A stretch of 64,000 nucleotides of DNA. It comes from Golubevia sp. BC0850 (lineage: Eukaryota; Basidiomycota; Exobasidiomycetes; Golubeviales; Golubeviaceae). Both the position numbers and the translations under genes were made by a program. Location: NCBI GenBank assembly GCA_012976225.1, contig JAAVVG010000017.1, forward strand, positions 248,001 to 312,000, given 5' to 3'. The notes beneath the pieces were generated by a model that saw only the letters and a list, made by a program, of their open reading frames with translations, was not told where the DNA came from and ran no database searches. Shown here piece by piece: positions 11,612 through 23,366 of the stretch (position 1 is its first letter; each line of letters begins with the position of its first letter).

Positions 11612-14600
11612 ATGGATAGATTCGATGTCATCAACTTTAACGATCTCACTGGTCCAGGTGGAGGTGATTGGGTAAAGATTGGAGGTGGAAGTTTTGGTGT
11701 GGTCTTCTCTGTGAGTATGCTTTGCTTTTGAACAACGTTGCAGTTCAAAAAGTTGGAGAATGTGGAGTCTCAGGTAGAGAATAACACAACCCAAGCTCAG
11801 GAGCTCTCAGGAGGGGAGAATCTCTCCTCTGGATCATCAGTTTCTAAAATACATCTATTGGAGATCCAGCAGATAATGCTCCGATGCCAGTACTTCAACT
11901 CAGGAGAGTCGAAGGGAGACTTGACAGATAGAGGTTCAATCATCATCCTCAGGGGTATGCTTCTACCTTCTATCTGCTTCGCCTCTCTACTGGCTCTGCT
12001 CCCACTTCTTTTCTTTCGGAACACATGTCATGTGGTCATTCGAGTTTGATGCTCGATTTCTGACCAACTCTCCTCCAACCCCTATCCCTCCTATCTATCC
12101 ACTGCGCTTCCACTTTCTTATTCTTCCACGTTTCCTCAACTCTTCTCACACTCTCTCAGGGAGAGTATCTAGGAACTCAGGTCGCTATCAAGGAGGTTTT
12201 GCCGAATACTACTTATGATGTGGAAAAGTACTTTGAGAGAGAATGTGTCTTGATGAAGTGAGTTGAAGCTTGGGGAGACTTTACCGCCGGACATAGGAAG
12301 GAGCAACACAGTTTTGCCTATGAGATGCATTGAGATGCGCTAAGAAATATCTGATTATGATGGAAACGTCTTGGAGGAACGATAGAAGACCTGAGGTAAC
12401 GAGCTTATCTTGTGAGATTGACCTCCCTGCCGTCTCCCACTCTACTTCCTCTTACTTCTTCTCTGCAGGGAAGCTCGCCACCCAAACATCGTCCAGTACA
12501 TTGGTTTGACCAAGTCACCTGGTCCAGATGGTCGAATCTACATCATCTCGGAGTTCGTTGGAGGAAATTTGAGAAGTTACATTGCCGACGTGAGTTGTTC
12601 TGTTCTCTCATCTCTGTGCTTCTCTGAAGCCTCCGATACAGCTCCCCTCAAGTACTGATGGACTTACCCTCCTTCTGTTATCTATTCTACAGAAACGCAA
12701 ACCCTTCCCAATGAGACTTCGCCTCTCCTTCGCAACCGACATCGCGAGAGCTTTAGCCTATCTCCACGCTCGTAACTGCATGCATAGAGATCTCAAAGGA
12801 GAGAACCTACTCATCACTGCCAACGAACGTATCAAGGTCTGCGATTTCGGATTCGCTAGGATCGCCGCCAGGAATGAAGACGAAATGAGAAGAATCAGTT
12901 ACTGTGGAACCGATGGTTATATGTCGCCCGAAATCCTCATGGGAGTCGATTTTTCTCTTCCTTCAGATATCTTTTCTCTCGGTGTCATCTTCTGTGAATT
13001 AGCTTCAAGGAAGTTAGTGGATTCAGAAACCTTCAAGAGAGAGATGCCAGGATTTGGATTGGATTCAGACGAGATTAGAGAATTAGCTTCTCCTGGATGC
13101 CCTTCAAGATTTATTCAATTATCAATCGATTGTGTAGATGAAGATCCAAGTGCAAGGCCAGATATGAGGGAAATCATCAGAAGGTTGAGAGAAATCGAAC
13201 AGGAACTCATTCAAACTGAAGAGAAGGAAGCTGCTTACAACGTTGGAAGTCTTAGAGGATCTTCTATTAATGCTGTTCTTGGAAGCAAGAGGAAAGTTGG
13301 AAAGGATGCTAGACCTGGAGGACCCCCTAGATTACCAAGCTTCAATGGTGAAGTCAAGGTGGGGAGAGCTCCTAAGACTCCCTCGAGACAAGGTTCCGAA
13401 GATAGTTATGCAAGTGGAAGTTCTGGTGATGAGATGGACGAAGCTCTAGCGGCTCTCGAAAAGGTTGGAATCACTGGAGATGGAGATCTATCACCTCAAG
13501 CTAATGCCGAAGGAACTCAACAAGTGCCTCTAGACGTCGCAGATCAAGTTGCAGCTCTCTCTGGAACTGTCAAACATGGAACTGGAACTTTCAAGGTCTC
13601 TGGTCACGGAAATCCTTGGTGGTCTGAAGAAGATGATGGATTACCAAGTATCAGAGCTAGTTGGCTGGCAACCAAAGAAGAAGCTACTACGAATGGCGAT
13701 GCTGAGAAGAAGTCGACTGTCAAGAAACCACTCTCTTCCGACGATTCCGAATATAGCACTTCTGTTGTTAGAAGTTCAAAGATCAACGGAGGTCACGCCA
13801 AATTACCGTCAACATTGTCTCAAATCACTACTAGACCTGAAGCTGAAACTGAATCTACAATGACAGTTCGCGGCAAAGGTGATAGTAGTTCATCATCTTC
13901 TCATCAAGGTTCAGCTTCTTCAGACGCTGAAGAAGCTAAAGCAGCTTGGTCTGCTTCAACACTTCAACGTAATGGAAAGGAAAAGAAAACACCTCTAGCA
14001 AATCAGGGAGATCATGTCATAGGTTCTGCTCCTCAGTCTTTCATGACTGCTCATTCTTCTCATCGAATCGGTGGACATGGTGCTGATCCTTCTTTGGCTA
14101 TGGCTACTATTGCTTCTTCTATTCATGGACCTGCTCCTCTATTTCATCGATTCACTTTGGTCAAGAATGGAACCAAGAGACCTTCTAGTCTTACTGCTGC
14201 TGCTAAGGAAGCGGTCAGTGGAATTACTGGTGTTGGTCTAGGAGCTGGAAGCATGCTTCCTCCAGCTGTTATGCTTAGTAATGCTTTAGCTAAGTGTTGG
14301 GTTTGTGGAAAGAGGATTGGTTGGAAGCCTTTCTTGGATTGTGATGACTGTCCTTACAAGTGAGTACAGAGATTGATTGTTCGAATTCATGCCTACTATC
14401 TTTGTCTTTCACTGATCTAATTCCTTATCGCTTACTTCATCTCTTTCAACAGAACTCACGTCGGATGTGGAGAAGCTGCAGAACCAACTTGTCAAGAACT
14501 CAACATTCCACCGCCTTCAAATCTCGCCGTCACAACTACCAACGCTTCTAGAAGAGGGTCATCTGCGAATGGTAACAATGTTTCTTCAAAACGTTCCTCA

Positions 14601-14762
14601 AGAGCTGCTTCTCCTGTACGAGACGCGACATTCGCTTTGGGTCTCGCTCAAGCGGCTGATAAGGCAGCTCGTAGTGCTTCTCCAGCTCCTGATACTAAGA
14701 GCAAAAGCAAAAAGGATAAGAAGGAAAGTAAAAGGAAGAGCTCAAGTCCTCCACCAAAGTAA
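11612..14762 (+). CDS. TKL-like protein kinase with C-terminal C1-like zinc finger
   Basis: Exons 11612-11710, 12160-12257, 12469-12589, 12693-14359, 14453-14762 close to give 764 aa. The kinase domain spans residues ~15-290: glycine loop GGGSFGVV, VAIK, HRDLKGENLL, DFG within CDFGFAR, and GYMSPEI in place of APE. It therefore looks catalytically competent. The order and motifs resemble LIMK/TESK-like TKL kinases. A Ser-rich linker of ~300 residues follows. Near residue 610 comes HRFTLVKNG, and after about 45 residues CWVC, 11 residues, CDDC, PYKTHVGC and a last Cys seven residues on: a C1-type zinc ligand set with an over-long first spacer. The tail is Lys/Ser-rich. Intron 1 (449 nt) splits the glycine loop. 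Confidence 0.88.
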
Positions 14763-15395
14763 AAGACACAACTCGAAATTTAGAAATGGTTTGAATTAGA
14801 TGGCAATTTAGATAGAAAGATAGATTTGGTCTCTCTCTCTCTCTCTTCAACTCTTTTACCCCCCCCCTTTTCTTCACCTTATCTTCAATTTCGACTTAAA
14901 GATTTACATGAAACTCACTATACTCGAATTCTCAATCGATTAAGGCAAGTGGACAATTTACTATTCCTTCTCTATCGCTGTTTCCACCTTCCCCATCTTC
15001 TCTCAATCACAGAATTTCCGCACGCATCTATACAATCAGCACGCTTCCTAATGAAAAGCTCAGATTCATGCCCCCCCCCTTTTTTCTCTCTCATTCAGTC
15101 TTTATTGAGACTATGACCGCTCCCAATAATGAACACTTGACTCTTTCAACTCTTTCGATCTTCTCTTTTTACCAGTTTTCTTTTCTTTTCTGTCTTCGTC
15201 TCTTTCATGTCCTGATGCCAACGACTTAATGACCAAACTCAAACTACCAAACCCCCTTCATCAAAATCCCCTAATCGTCTTCTCCTCGCCACCTGTACAT
15301 CGACCCCTCGTTTGTCTTTCTGTTCACTATCAATCTCGATTTTCTATTGTGCATTTTCAAAGAGGGAGTTATTTCAAACATAGTGTGAAATACGA
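14763..15395. other. Intergenic region between converging genes
   Basis: No gene is supported. It contains a CT run near 14831, a C9 run at about 14861 and another at about 15071. Both C-runs sit on the + strand just before T-rich stretches. Confidence 0.5.
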
Positions 15396-18015
15396 TTACA
15401 GCTCTCTCAACATCTCCTCGAGCAATCTAGCAGGGAAATCCCTCTCGTCCAAGTCCTCCTCTTCCTCTTGACCTTCATGAATACCTTCCCAGCCAGGTAT
15501 CATGTTGCCATCTACAGCCATTCCAGCCGGTAGAGCACCTTCGAACAGCTTCTGAAAGCAAGGAGTTCCAGGAGTGTTAAAGTGGCGATACGGCTCCCTT
15601 GGATTTAATCGGGTTGAACAAAGATAGCAGAAATGAGTTCCACAAGAACGGCAGGTCACTGTTAAGAGACAAGAAAAGAAAAAAGTGGTCTGTTAGTTCC
15701 GGGTCCTTTCTGAAGATCGATTCTGCTTCCTTTTGTTTCCCTCTCGCTTCTGCGGTCCTCTCTTTCAAATCCAGAGCTACTCACTGTGATTGCACCCTAG
15801 ATTCTTCTCAATCCTAATTCCACAACAAGGACAAGGAGTGGTACTCTCTGCCAATAAGTCTCTATTAGCTTTCTCTTCCAGACTTTCTTTGATCAGTTTC
15901 TTCAAATTCTTCTCTCCGTATTTCTTCAACATGGCCTCTCTTTCTTTACTGCCTTCAGGATAGCCAAGGTATAAGTTGACGAGACCCATTGAATCTTGGA
16001 ACTTGCAGTCAGTCAAACCATGCCACGTTTTTTTGCAGAAGGTACACCAGCTGGCTCCACAGATGCAAGATCTAAAGTTCTCGAATCGTGTCCCCTCGTC
16101 TTCTTCTCTTCGAGTTACAATTTCTTCACACCCAGGTCGTGGGCAGTGAGAAGCTGTTGGATTAGATTCCAGAGAGGACTTCTTCTTTAACCAAAGATAT
16201 CTTGAGTGAAGAGTTTCTCCCAAAAGCTCTAATAGTTCTTGGGACGTGATCCTTCCTTCCAGAAGTGGCTGTGTTGGCTCTTGGCTTGAGACACCTTCAT
16301 GTAACCTGTTTTGATTCTTTACTTCAAGTTCATCTTCCTCAGCTTTAACTAGTCTTTTGACGCAGTTCTGTTCTGGACATCGACTTGCTTGATTTTGAAA
16401 TCCTTCCAAGATTAACATTGAAAAGTAGTCTTTCAGACACTCCGTACAGAAGACATGGCCACAAGATTGAATCTTGGAACAATTGGTACCCCTCTTCGAC
16501 TCAAGACAGATTGAACAAGAGAACGATGAAGATGAGAAGCTTCGAGAGATTGCTTGCGAGTTGAAGTTGGCTAGGGTTTCGGCGAGCTTTAGAGAAGAGG
16601 TGGATGAAACTGATGAGGTATAAAGAAAAAATGAGTTAACTAGCGCTTCCGAATCTCCAATTGGATCTTATGGGGTTGACTCGAGATTTCTGAACAAGTG
16701 ACTCACCTTGTTCGACGAATGTGATGATCCTCTCGCCCTCCTCGTCCAGGTCATTTCCTTCCAGGAAAGGATTCGGATTTTCTACATTTCTTTCACCCTC
16801 ACTCCATATTCCTTCACTCAGCCACTCTCCCCAGCTCCAAAGGATTTCACTCTTGCTCTCCTCCCAGATTGAGACTAATCTTCTTCGGAGCCATTCATTA
16901 GCTGATGGCGATGTTGATGATTGAGATGACTCAGCCTCTAACCAGGGAGCTGAAATACTGAGAATTTGAGGAGGAGAATGTAAAGGATAGGAGGGTGGTA
17001 GATTGAGGTAGATGGACAGAGATGGCAAATTTGAAAGCGTGATCTCTTGTCGGCTAGTTGTGATTTCTGGTGCAGGCTGCTTCTGAGCGTGATTGGCCTG
17101 TGAAATGGTTGAAAGAGGATTGAATGGAGTGGCTGCACCACTGAGCTTCGTCGGAATGAAGGGGGTTTGAGCACTGGTAGTTGAATTTGAGAAGGTCGGG
17201 GTAGAAGCTGAGACGCCGCTCGTTATCCCAATCTTCGATTTTCCAGTCTGCTTATGAATTTTATTTACAGAGCTTCTAGAATGCTCAGCTGCAGACTTGG
17301 CTCTCAGATCCCAAGGTGCTTCCGCTTTGTTCCTATCTTGACTCTTCTCTCTTCCACCTGAGTGTCTGCCTTTCCCTCCTCTTTGAGAGCTTGGAGTATC
17401 CAAAGTATTGCCATTCGGTGATCTCGGCAGAGTTCCATCCTTGTTGTTGGCTAATTGAGGTGATATGACCGAACTTCCAGACTGCCTTTGAGCTTCCCTA
17501 GCTAGCTTAGCATCAATCGAATAGCTTTCTCCTTCCTTCCGAGGATCTCCGATAGTCATCTCACCAAGTTCCTGCTTTGATTTGAGAGGAGCTCTGGAGG
17601 ACAAAGTGCTTGAGTCACCTTGGTTTGAGGTTAGGTCATCTTGGTTGAAGATCTGCTCAGCTGAGCTTGTGGTATGGATCTGAAGGACTCTAACTTTTCT
17701 TTTCTTAGGATCGAATTTGATAGGAATTGAAAGTCTAAGTTTGGGCTGGGTTGAAGATTGAGCAGGTTGAGAGGTATCGCTTGAGGTGGAGTTGAAGGTC
17801 TTGTTGGCAGCAGAACTTGGGTTCAAGACTGAGAATTGATCCTTGCTGGTGTAGATGGATTCTAAAGCGACTAATTCGTCTTGTTGGAGCGATAAACACT
17901 CTTCTAGTTCCGATTGGCTTAGATTGATTGAAGAAGATTCGGTGTTAAAGTCTTTGGAGGGAGCTTGAGAAGATTCACTGCTAGACGGGAATTCAACAGG
18001 GAATGAGTCGTTCAT
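15396..18015 (-). CDS. RNF14: RBR-type E3 ubiquitin ligase, RWD-RING1-IBR-RING2 (RNF14/Itt1 family)
   Basis: Minus-strand exons 16707-18015, 15785-16609, 15396-15658 close to give 798 aa. The N-terminal RWD domain is split: it starts with ECLSLQQDELVALESIY and resumes, after ~190 disordered residues, with SLSIYLNLPPSYPLHSPPQI (YPLHSPP is the RWD signature). RING1 runs from CSICLESK through CGHVFCTECL. The IBR follows (CPRPGCEEIV ... CICGASWCTFC). RING2 is CPCCGIRIEKNLGCNHMTC ... FCYLC, where the Cys of GCNHM is the expected catalytic thioester residue. The second intron cuts inside this motif. Known family members act on stalled ribosomes and translation termination. The length is well above the ~470 aa of human RNF14, mostly because of the RWD insert. 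Confidence 0.93.
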
Positions 18016-18185
18016 TCACTGTCGAATCGAGTAGAAACCGAATAGAATTTGATGACTGAGCTTGAATCAAATTGTGACTGCAAAGAGGAAAGACGTTGGG
18101 TTGCGAGAAGTTGCTATCTCGCGTTATCTCATTTACTTCTTCCTTCCCGAACACCCATCCAAATTTCTCGTCCATTCTATTCAAG

Positions 18186-18236
18186 GTAAGTCAGTCTGAT
18201 TTTCCCTAGAAGTATAAATTCTGACTTTCTAGTCAT
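18186..18236 (+). promoter_or_regulatory. Probable 5' UTR intron of the F-box gene
   Basis: A gtaagt donor follows 'ttcaag' near 18185 and a pyrimidine-rich tttctag acceptor lies about 50 nt on, just before the F-box start codon. The F-box gene at 63600 has a similar candidate. Confidence 0.4.
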
Positions 18237-18262
18237 CCTTCCACCACCCCTTTCTCTTCAAG

Positions 18263-19541
18263 ATGGCTTCTCATTCGATCAAAGACTGCCTTCCTCACGA
18301 CATTCTCTTGTCCATCTTCAAATGCCTCGATTCATACCAAGTCTTCAACATCAGAGGAACTTGCAAGGATTGGAAAAAGATCATAGATGAGAATAGAACC
18401 TTCTGGCAGACTCTGGTGGTAGAGAGAGAACTGAGTTTGGATGTCGTCGAACCACTCCTCGAGCTCTACGACGAGAAAAGTGGTTCGACTCTCAAGGAAG
18501 TCTCTCTTAACTTTGCTGGCATAGGAGAACATAAAGTCTTCAACTTTGAAGAACTCGTCAAGACTCTAGACAAGTCCAAAGCAACTCCCCTCTACCTCTC
18601 TCTCAGTTACCTCGGCGTGATCAAGTCAAGTATCATTAAGTCGCATCCAAACGAGCTGTTGGGACGCCTCTCCAAGATGGAACGATATGGATCACACAGT
18701 AGGCATCCTGGAATCTGGCCTTTCACTTCTCGAGTTCGACTTCTTGGAGAGCCTGGAACAGACAAAGGCGGACAACGTGGTAGGAAGAGTTCCCCTCTCC
18801 AAGTCTTCTGGTCGGAAACACCAGCTTTTAACAATAGCTATTTCAACATCAACATCGATCACATTGCCAGTCTCAATCCCGGGAATCTTCGACCATCTTT
18901 CCTCTCTGTGCCTTTATCAAGACCAAACCCATTTCGAGTGGAGAGCTGTGTTAGTATCCCCTTCAAGAACATTAAAGCACCTGGGATTCACGATCAAAGG
19001 CAATACCAGAGAAGGACTGTCTCCTCTTCAATTCCCAAATCTGCAAGTTTTAGAAATCAGATTCGGCAACGAGGAGACCTTTCCCGGCTGGATGAGAATT
19101 CCACCAACTATCAAGCTGCGAATCTTCCATCTTGATGAGGACATGCCTCTAGCTGATGCTGATGAGCTAATGGTCTCTTTTATAGAGGGATCTGCCTCAA
19201 TGTCCGCTGGACTCCCAAAACTTCAGACTCTCAGAATTTTCTGCCCAAGCCAAGGTCAATCTCAGTGTCAGACTGACGCGTTAAGGGATTGTCGCGCTGT
19301 AGAGCCAGCGAACGTCCCGTATTCTCTTCAGAGAAGGAATCAAAACGTCGAAGCTGGAATGGAGGTGAATGAAATCAAGATGGAACGCATCAAGAAGCTT
19401 GTCATCGCCTTCGACAAGTACACTCCTCAACAGTTGGATGAGCTCAGAGAGCTGGTGGAGAAAGTTGAAGAGATGACGGCAGAGAATGAATTCTGGGAAG
19501 TCGAGCTTCGAAGATTGGGCTTTGGAGATGATGTGAGTTGA
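18263..19541 (+). CDS. F-box protein, lineage-specific family member A
   Basis: Residues ~6-50 form an F-box (DCLPHDILLSIFKCLDSYQV, then CKDWKKIIDENRTFWQTLVV). It is followed by the family motif KSGSTLKEV, also present in the paralogue at 63600. F-box proteins recruit substrates to SCF ubiquitin ligases through Skp1. The C-terminal part has leucine-rich stretches (LQFPNLQVLEIRF) and a charged helix near the end. The N-terminal and C-terminal halves lie in different frames. They can be joined by a 52-nt intron at 18625-18676 with a weak GTCAAG donor (408 aa); otherwise there is a one-base frameshift, meaning a sequencing error or a decaying gene. The 3' end may use one more intron (19533-19628) and end at 19637. 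Confidence 0.75.
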
Positions 19542-19637
19542 GACGCAGACGCATGTTCTTCTCTCTACTCTTCTTCTCCTTTTTCTATGACTTTCGACTG
19601 AGCCTCTCGCCATCTCTTCCCTCAACAGGGTCGCTGA

Positions 19638-20363
19638 GGTCTCGAGTCGTGAGTTCTCTTGCCTTTCCCCTTCTTTTGATCTTCTCCTATCGCTGCTCTA
19701 TCTCTTCTCATTGAATTGCTCGCGATTATTTCTTCTTTGACCAACTTTGTCCTCCTATCTCTATTTTTTTCTCGCAGTCTGCAGCCTTGTTCTCCGAGCT
19801 ACCATCTTCAAACGAAGATGCAGGTTCTCATCAATCCCTTCCCATTCAAGTCCCTCTTACGCTCAAGGGTTTCACTTTTTGATTCAAGTATCCCTTAGGC
19901 TCAACTGTCTCAATTCTTCCGATTGATAACTCAAGATCCATATATTTGATCCTCAAACCGTCTCGATGTCCTCTCCCAGTCCTTGTCCTTCATACGTACC
20001 TCCAAGAAAAGGTCTCAAAAGCGAAACAGAATTCAAAAATTTCCGTTCTTTCCATTTTTCCAAACACATCCCTTTGAGTTTTGATGAAAAATGATTCATT
20101 AAAAGTATTGTGATTGAGTATTTACTTTCAAGTGACGAATAAAGAGAGAAAGATGAGGCGAAATGAAGCAGCAATGAATTCATAAGCGTTGTGAATTGAA
20201 TTTCATGTAAGTTTTTGAAGAAGGATCAGGAACTCTAAAAGATAGGAAAAGTGGAAAGCAAATGGGTGTATTGATGGGGAAAGAGACTTCGTGCTGACCA
20301 GACTCGAAGTTCCATTCGAGTCAGATAAAGAGGTGATAGTGATGGGTGATGCGCTTGACGAGT
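19638..20363. other. Intergenic region between converging genes
   Basis: Likely 3' UTRs on both sides. A short + strand open stretch after an acceptor-like cgcag near 19779 has no partner exon that fits. Confidence 0.4.
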
Positions 20364-23213
20364 TTAATCTTCTTCCTCGATGGTTTCCTCTCTTTGAACA
20401 GCAGCTGGAGCTGCAGGCTTAGAACCAGGAAGATCATGTTGAGGAATTGGAAGCAGACAAAGCAAAGCTAGGAAACCAGCAGCGGTGATAGCAACGAAGA
20501 CGTTGCGTAGAGAAACTTGGTAGGCTTCGATGGCTAATTCACGTTGCTTGTGGGGCAGAGATTTGATGATGGCTACATCTTCACGAATGGCGTTGATAAC
20601 CTGTGAAAACGATGAAAGAGTGAGGGGTCAAAACAAGACCTGGCAAGCTCGAACGACAAAGCGAGAGAGAGAAGAGATCGACTCACCTTCTTTGGTAGAC
20701 CACTTTCTTTGAGTTGAGTGGCTAGAGAGTTTTGAAGGATGACGTTGGAAAGAGAGATACCTAGGACTGAACCAGTGGCTCTGAAGAGATAGGTGACTCC
20801 AGTGGCAGCGGCCATCATCTGAAGGGGTTACAAGTGAGAAAAGATTCCAAATGTCAGTCGAGGTCTCTCATGATAAACCATCAAAGGCGAAACGAAAACT
20901 CACCTTTGGGTCAATAGAAGCGATGAGAGCGACCAGGGTGCTAATAACGAGAAAGGATGAAGAGTTTCTACATCAGCTTCTGCTTTCTTCCGGCTCTTCG
21001 TTCTTCCTCGCCAATTCCTGTCTCCTTCAGAACTCACATAGTCAAGATCGAACCGAATCCAGCACCAGAGAAAGGCATAGTCAACCAGTAAACCCATTCA
21101 GGAGTGTAATGTCTTGACCAGAAGCTCATTGAGAGAGGTCCGATGACAGCACATAAACCTCCAACGAGCATCATGGTTCTGTAGGTTCCAGTTCTAGCCA
21201 TGTAAAGACCAGCTCCCAAAGAGCAAGCTGAAGCAACGACGGCGTTTGGAATCAAGTGAAGACCAGCGTAAGAGGATGAAGTCTGTTCGACGGCTGAGAA
21301 GTAGAGTGGAACGTTGAAGACTGGAAGGGAGAGAAGATTTAGGAGAAAGTTAGCGATGGGAAGGATGAAGGAGAAAGGAAGATGTAATGAATTACTTACG
21401 GATTCCGAATTGAGACATGGAAATGAACCAACAAGCCAGAGCAATGAAACCTGGAGTCTTAGTGAAAAGAACTTCCATTGGCATGAGAGGTTCTCTAGCA
21501 ACGAATTTCTCAACCAAAACGAATAACACCAAAGTGATAGCTCCAGCGACCAAGCTTCCAATAACCAGGTTGTCGTTCCAGTCTCTTTCGTTTCCACCTA
21601 AGGATAAACCAACGAGTAGAAGAGTGACAGAAGAAACCAAAGTTAAAGCTCCTAATCCATCGATTCTCTTGATCTTCTCCATCATACTTCCAGGTCCAGC
21701 TGGAATGTTGATTTTCCAAGAGACAACTCCGAAGTGAATAGCACAAAGAGGAACTTGAATCAAGAAAGCAGTTCTCCAACCTAGACCACCATCAGCCAGA
21801 GCACCTCCTAGAGGTCCTCCAACTGCAGCTCCAGTTGCGAAAACTAGGTTTCCTAATCCTTGCCATGTGCCTCTGGCTTTTAAGGAGACTAAGTCTGAGG
21901 TAACGATAGTTGACATGGAGGTTAAACCTCCACCTCCGATTCCTGCGATCGCACGAGCAATGCATAGTTGAGTGAAAGTTCTGGATAAACCACAAAGTAG
22001 AGATCCGATTAAGAAGATAAGAGAAGCGAATAAGGTAGCTGGTTTACGTCCAAAGATGTCGGATAATCGTCCATATAAGGGTTGGAAAGCAGTTTGAGTT
22101 AAAAGGTAAGAAGTTCCCAACCATCCGACGGATTTTGATACTTGGAATTCAGATCCTACAGTTGCGAGAATGGTGGCAACGATGGTTCCATCGAGCTGAG
22201 ATAATGTAAAGAAGAGAGTGAAAATAAGTGAGCTTTCTGTTTCGAGGTGAACGAGAGGTTCGTGGCGGCTTCCACTGATTTGACTGGAAATGACGACTTA
22301 CAGCAGCTAGGAAAGTCTGAAAGTTGAGGGAAAGGAAGGAAATTGGAGCAGGAATGGAATGGAAAGGATGTATACGACAGGGAAAACAGGTCAGCAGAGT
22401 GAAAGAGTGGTAGCAGCAAGCCTCCTCCTGCTCACTACGGCACTTCAAAGACCCCCAAAATCTTTCCACTTGAAGCATAATTTCAATTGAAACTCTTTCA
22501 AATCATCTTGAAGGCCCATCTCCACCAAACGTCTCCGCCAGATCCTTATCTACACCACGCTCCACCTTGACCGTTTCAGAAGAAGAAAAAACGCTGTTTG
22601 CCTCTCAGTCCTCCCTGACCATCTCTACTCACTCCGATCCACATAGCTCCCATGATGATCAGTAGATCAGGCCTTCGCTGTTCCTCGGCGACTTCACCCA
22701 CTGGGGTCAAGCTAGAATGATGAGGGGCGATTGAGAAGTGAGACTGATCAGGTGGAGCAAAGGCAGATGAGTTTGGGTCGACTCCATGAGAAGCATCTCT
22801 GACTGTAAAAGGGGAGTAACAGAAAGAAAACCTGAAAGTTAGTTGATGATGGGCATTGAATGGGAAGAAAGAAGAGAGAGATGAGGTAGGCAGGCATGCT
22901 GAGAAGATTTGAAGCTCCTTTGAGAGTGTATGCCATCCAAAGGTTGACGAAAATTCTCCCTGCTTCTTCTCCTTCAAAAGAGAAGGATCGAATAGAAGTT
23001 TGAGTAGCATTAAGCCTCATCTCCTGGACTCATCCATCTACTCCTCTCCATCCTGCGATGTTCTATTGACAGAAGGTGAAGCTGATACGTACTTGCCGCA
23101 AAAGCCGACTCTTGAGCTAGCTGTTCATCCTCTGGAATCTCTGGAAATTCAGAAGTAGGTCTTGAAGAAGAGATTCCTCCTTGGTTCAAAAGTGGGGTGC
23201 GTTCCGTGGACAT
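20364..23213 (-). CDS. DHA2-type major facilitator transporter (vacuolar basic amino acid / multidrug)
   Basis: Eight minus-strand exons (23093-23213, 22633-22802, 22302-22316, 21400-22195, 21038-21320, 20904-20940, 20687-20818, 20364-20600) close to give 596 aa. One exon is only 15 nt (TFLAA) and is needed to build FLAALDGTIVATILATV, the DHA2 first helix. Motif A reads GRLSDIFGRKPA; AIAGIGGGGLTSM and GAAVGGPLGGALAD are typical of the family. The family usually has 14 membrane helices. The N-terminus carries ERTPLL, an acidic dileucine signal that sends cargo to the vacuole, so a Vba/Fnx-like vacuolar H+ antiporter is the best guess. The 290-nt intron before exon 2 could hide another small exon. 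Divergent from the gene at 23367. Confidence 0.9.
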
Positions 23214-23366
23214 CTTGGTGGTAGTTGAGGTTGAGAAGAATTTCAAAATTTTCTGCCTCAAAAAATTGTTTGGCGTTCACAGACGCATTTTCGTCACAGG
23301 TTCGCAGCAGGTTCTTGGTGGTTCTTCACGATCGAAAAGTCTCTTCCTTCTCTTCCAACATTTAAA
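23214..23366. promoter_or_regulatory. Shared divergent promoter, 153 bp
   Basis: Start codons of the transporter (minus) and the leucine-rich-repeat gene (plus) are 153 bp apart, so promoter elements must be shared. No specific motif is recognised. Confidence 0.5.

Noticed and set aside
21034-21597. 187-residue minus-strand ORF read as one exon
   Set aside because: Its first half is an out-of-frame shadow plus an intron of the DHA2 gene; only 21038-21320 is coding.
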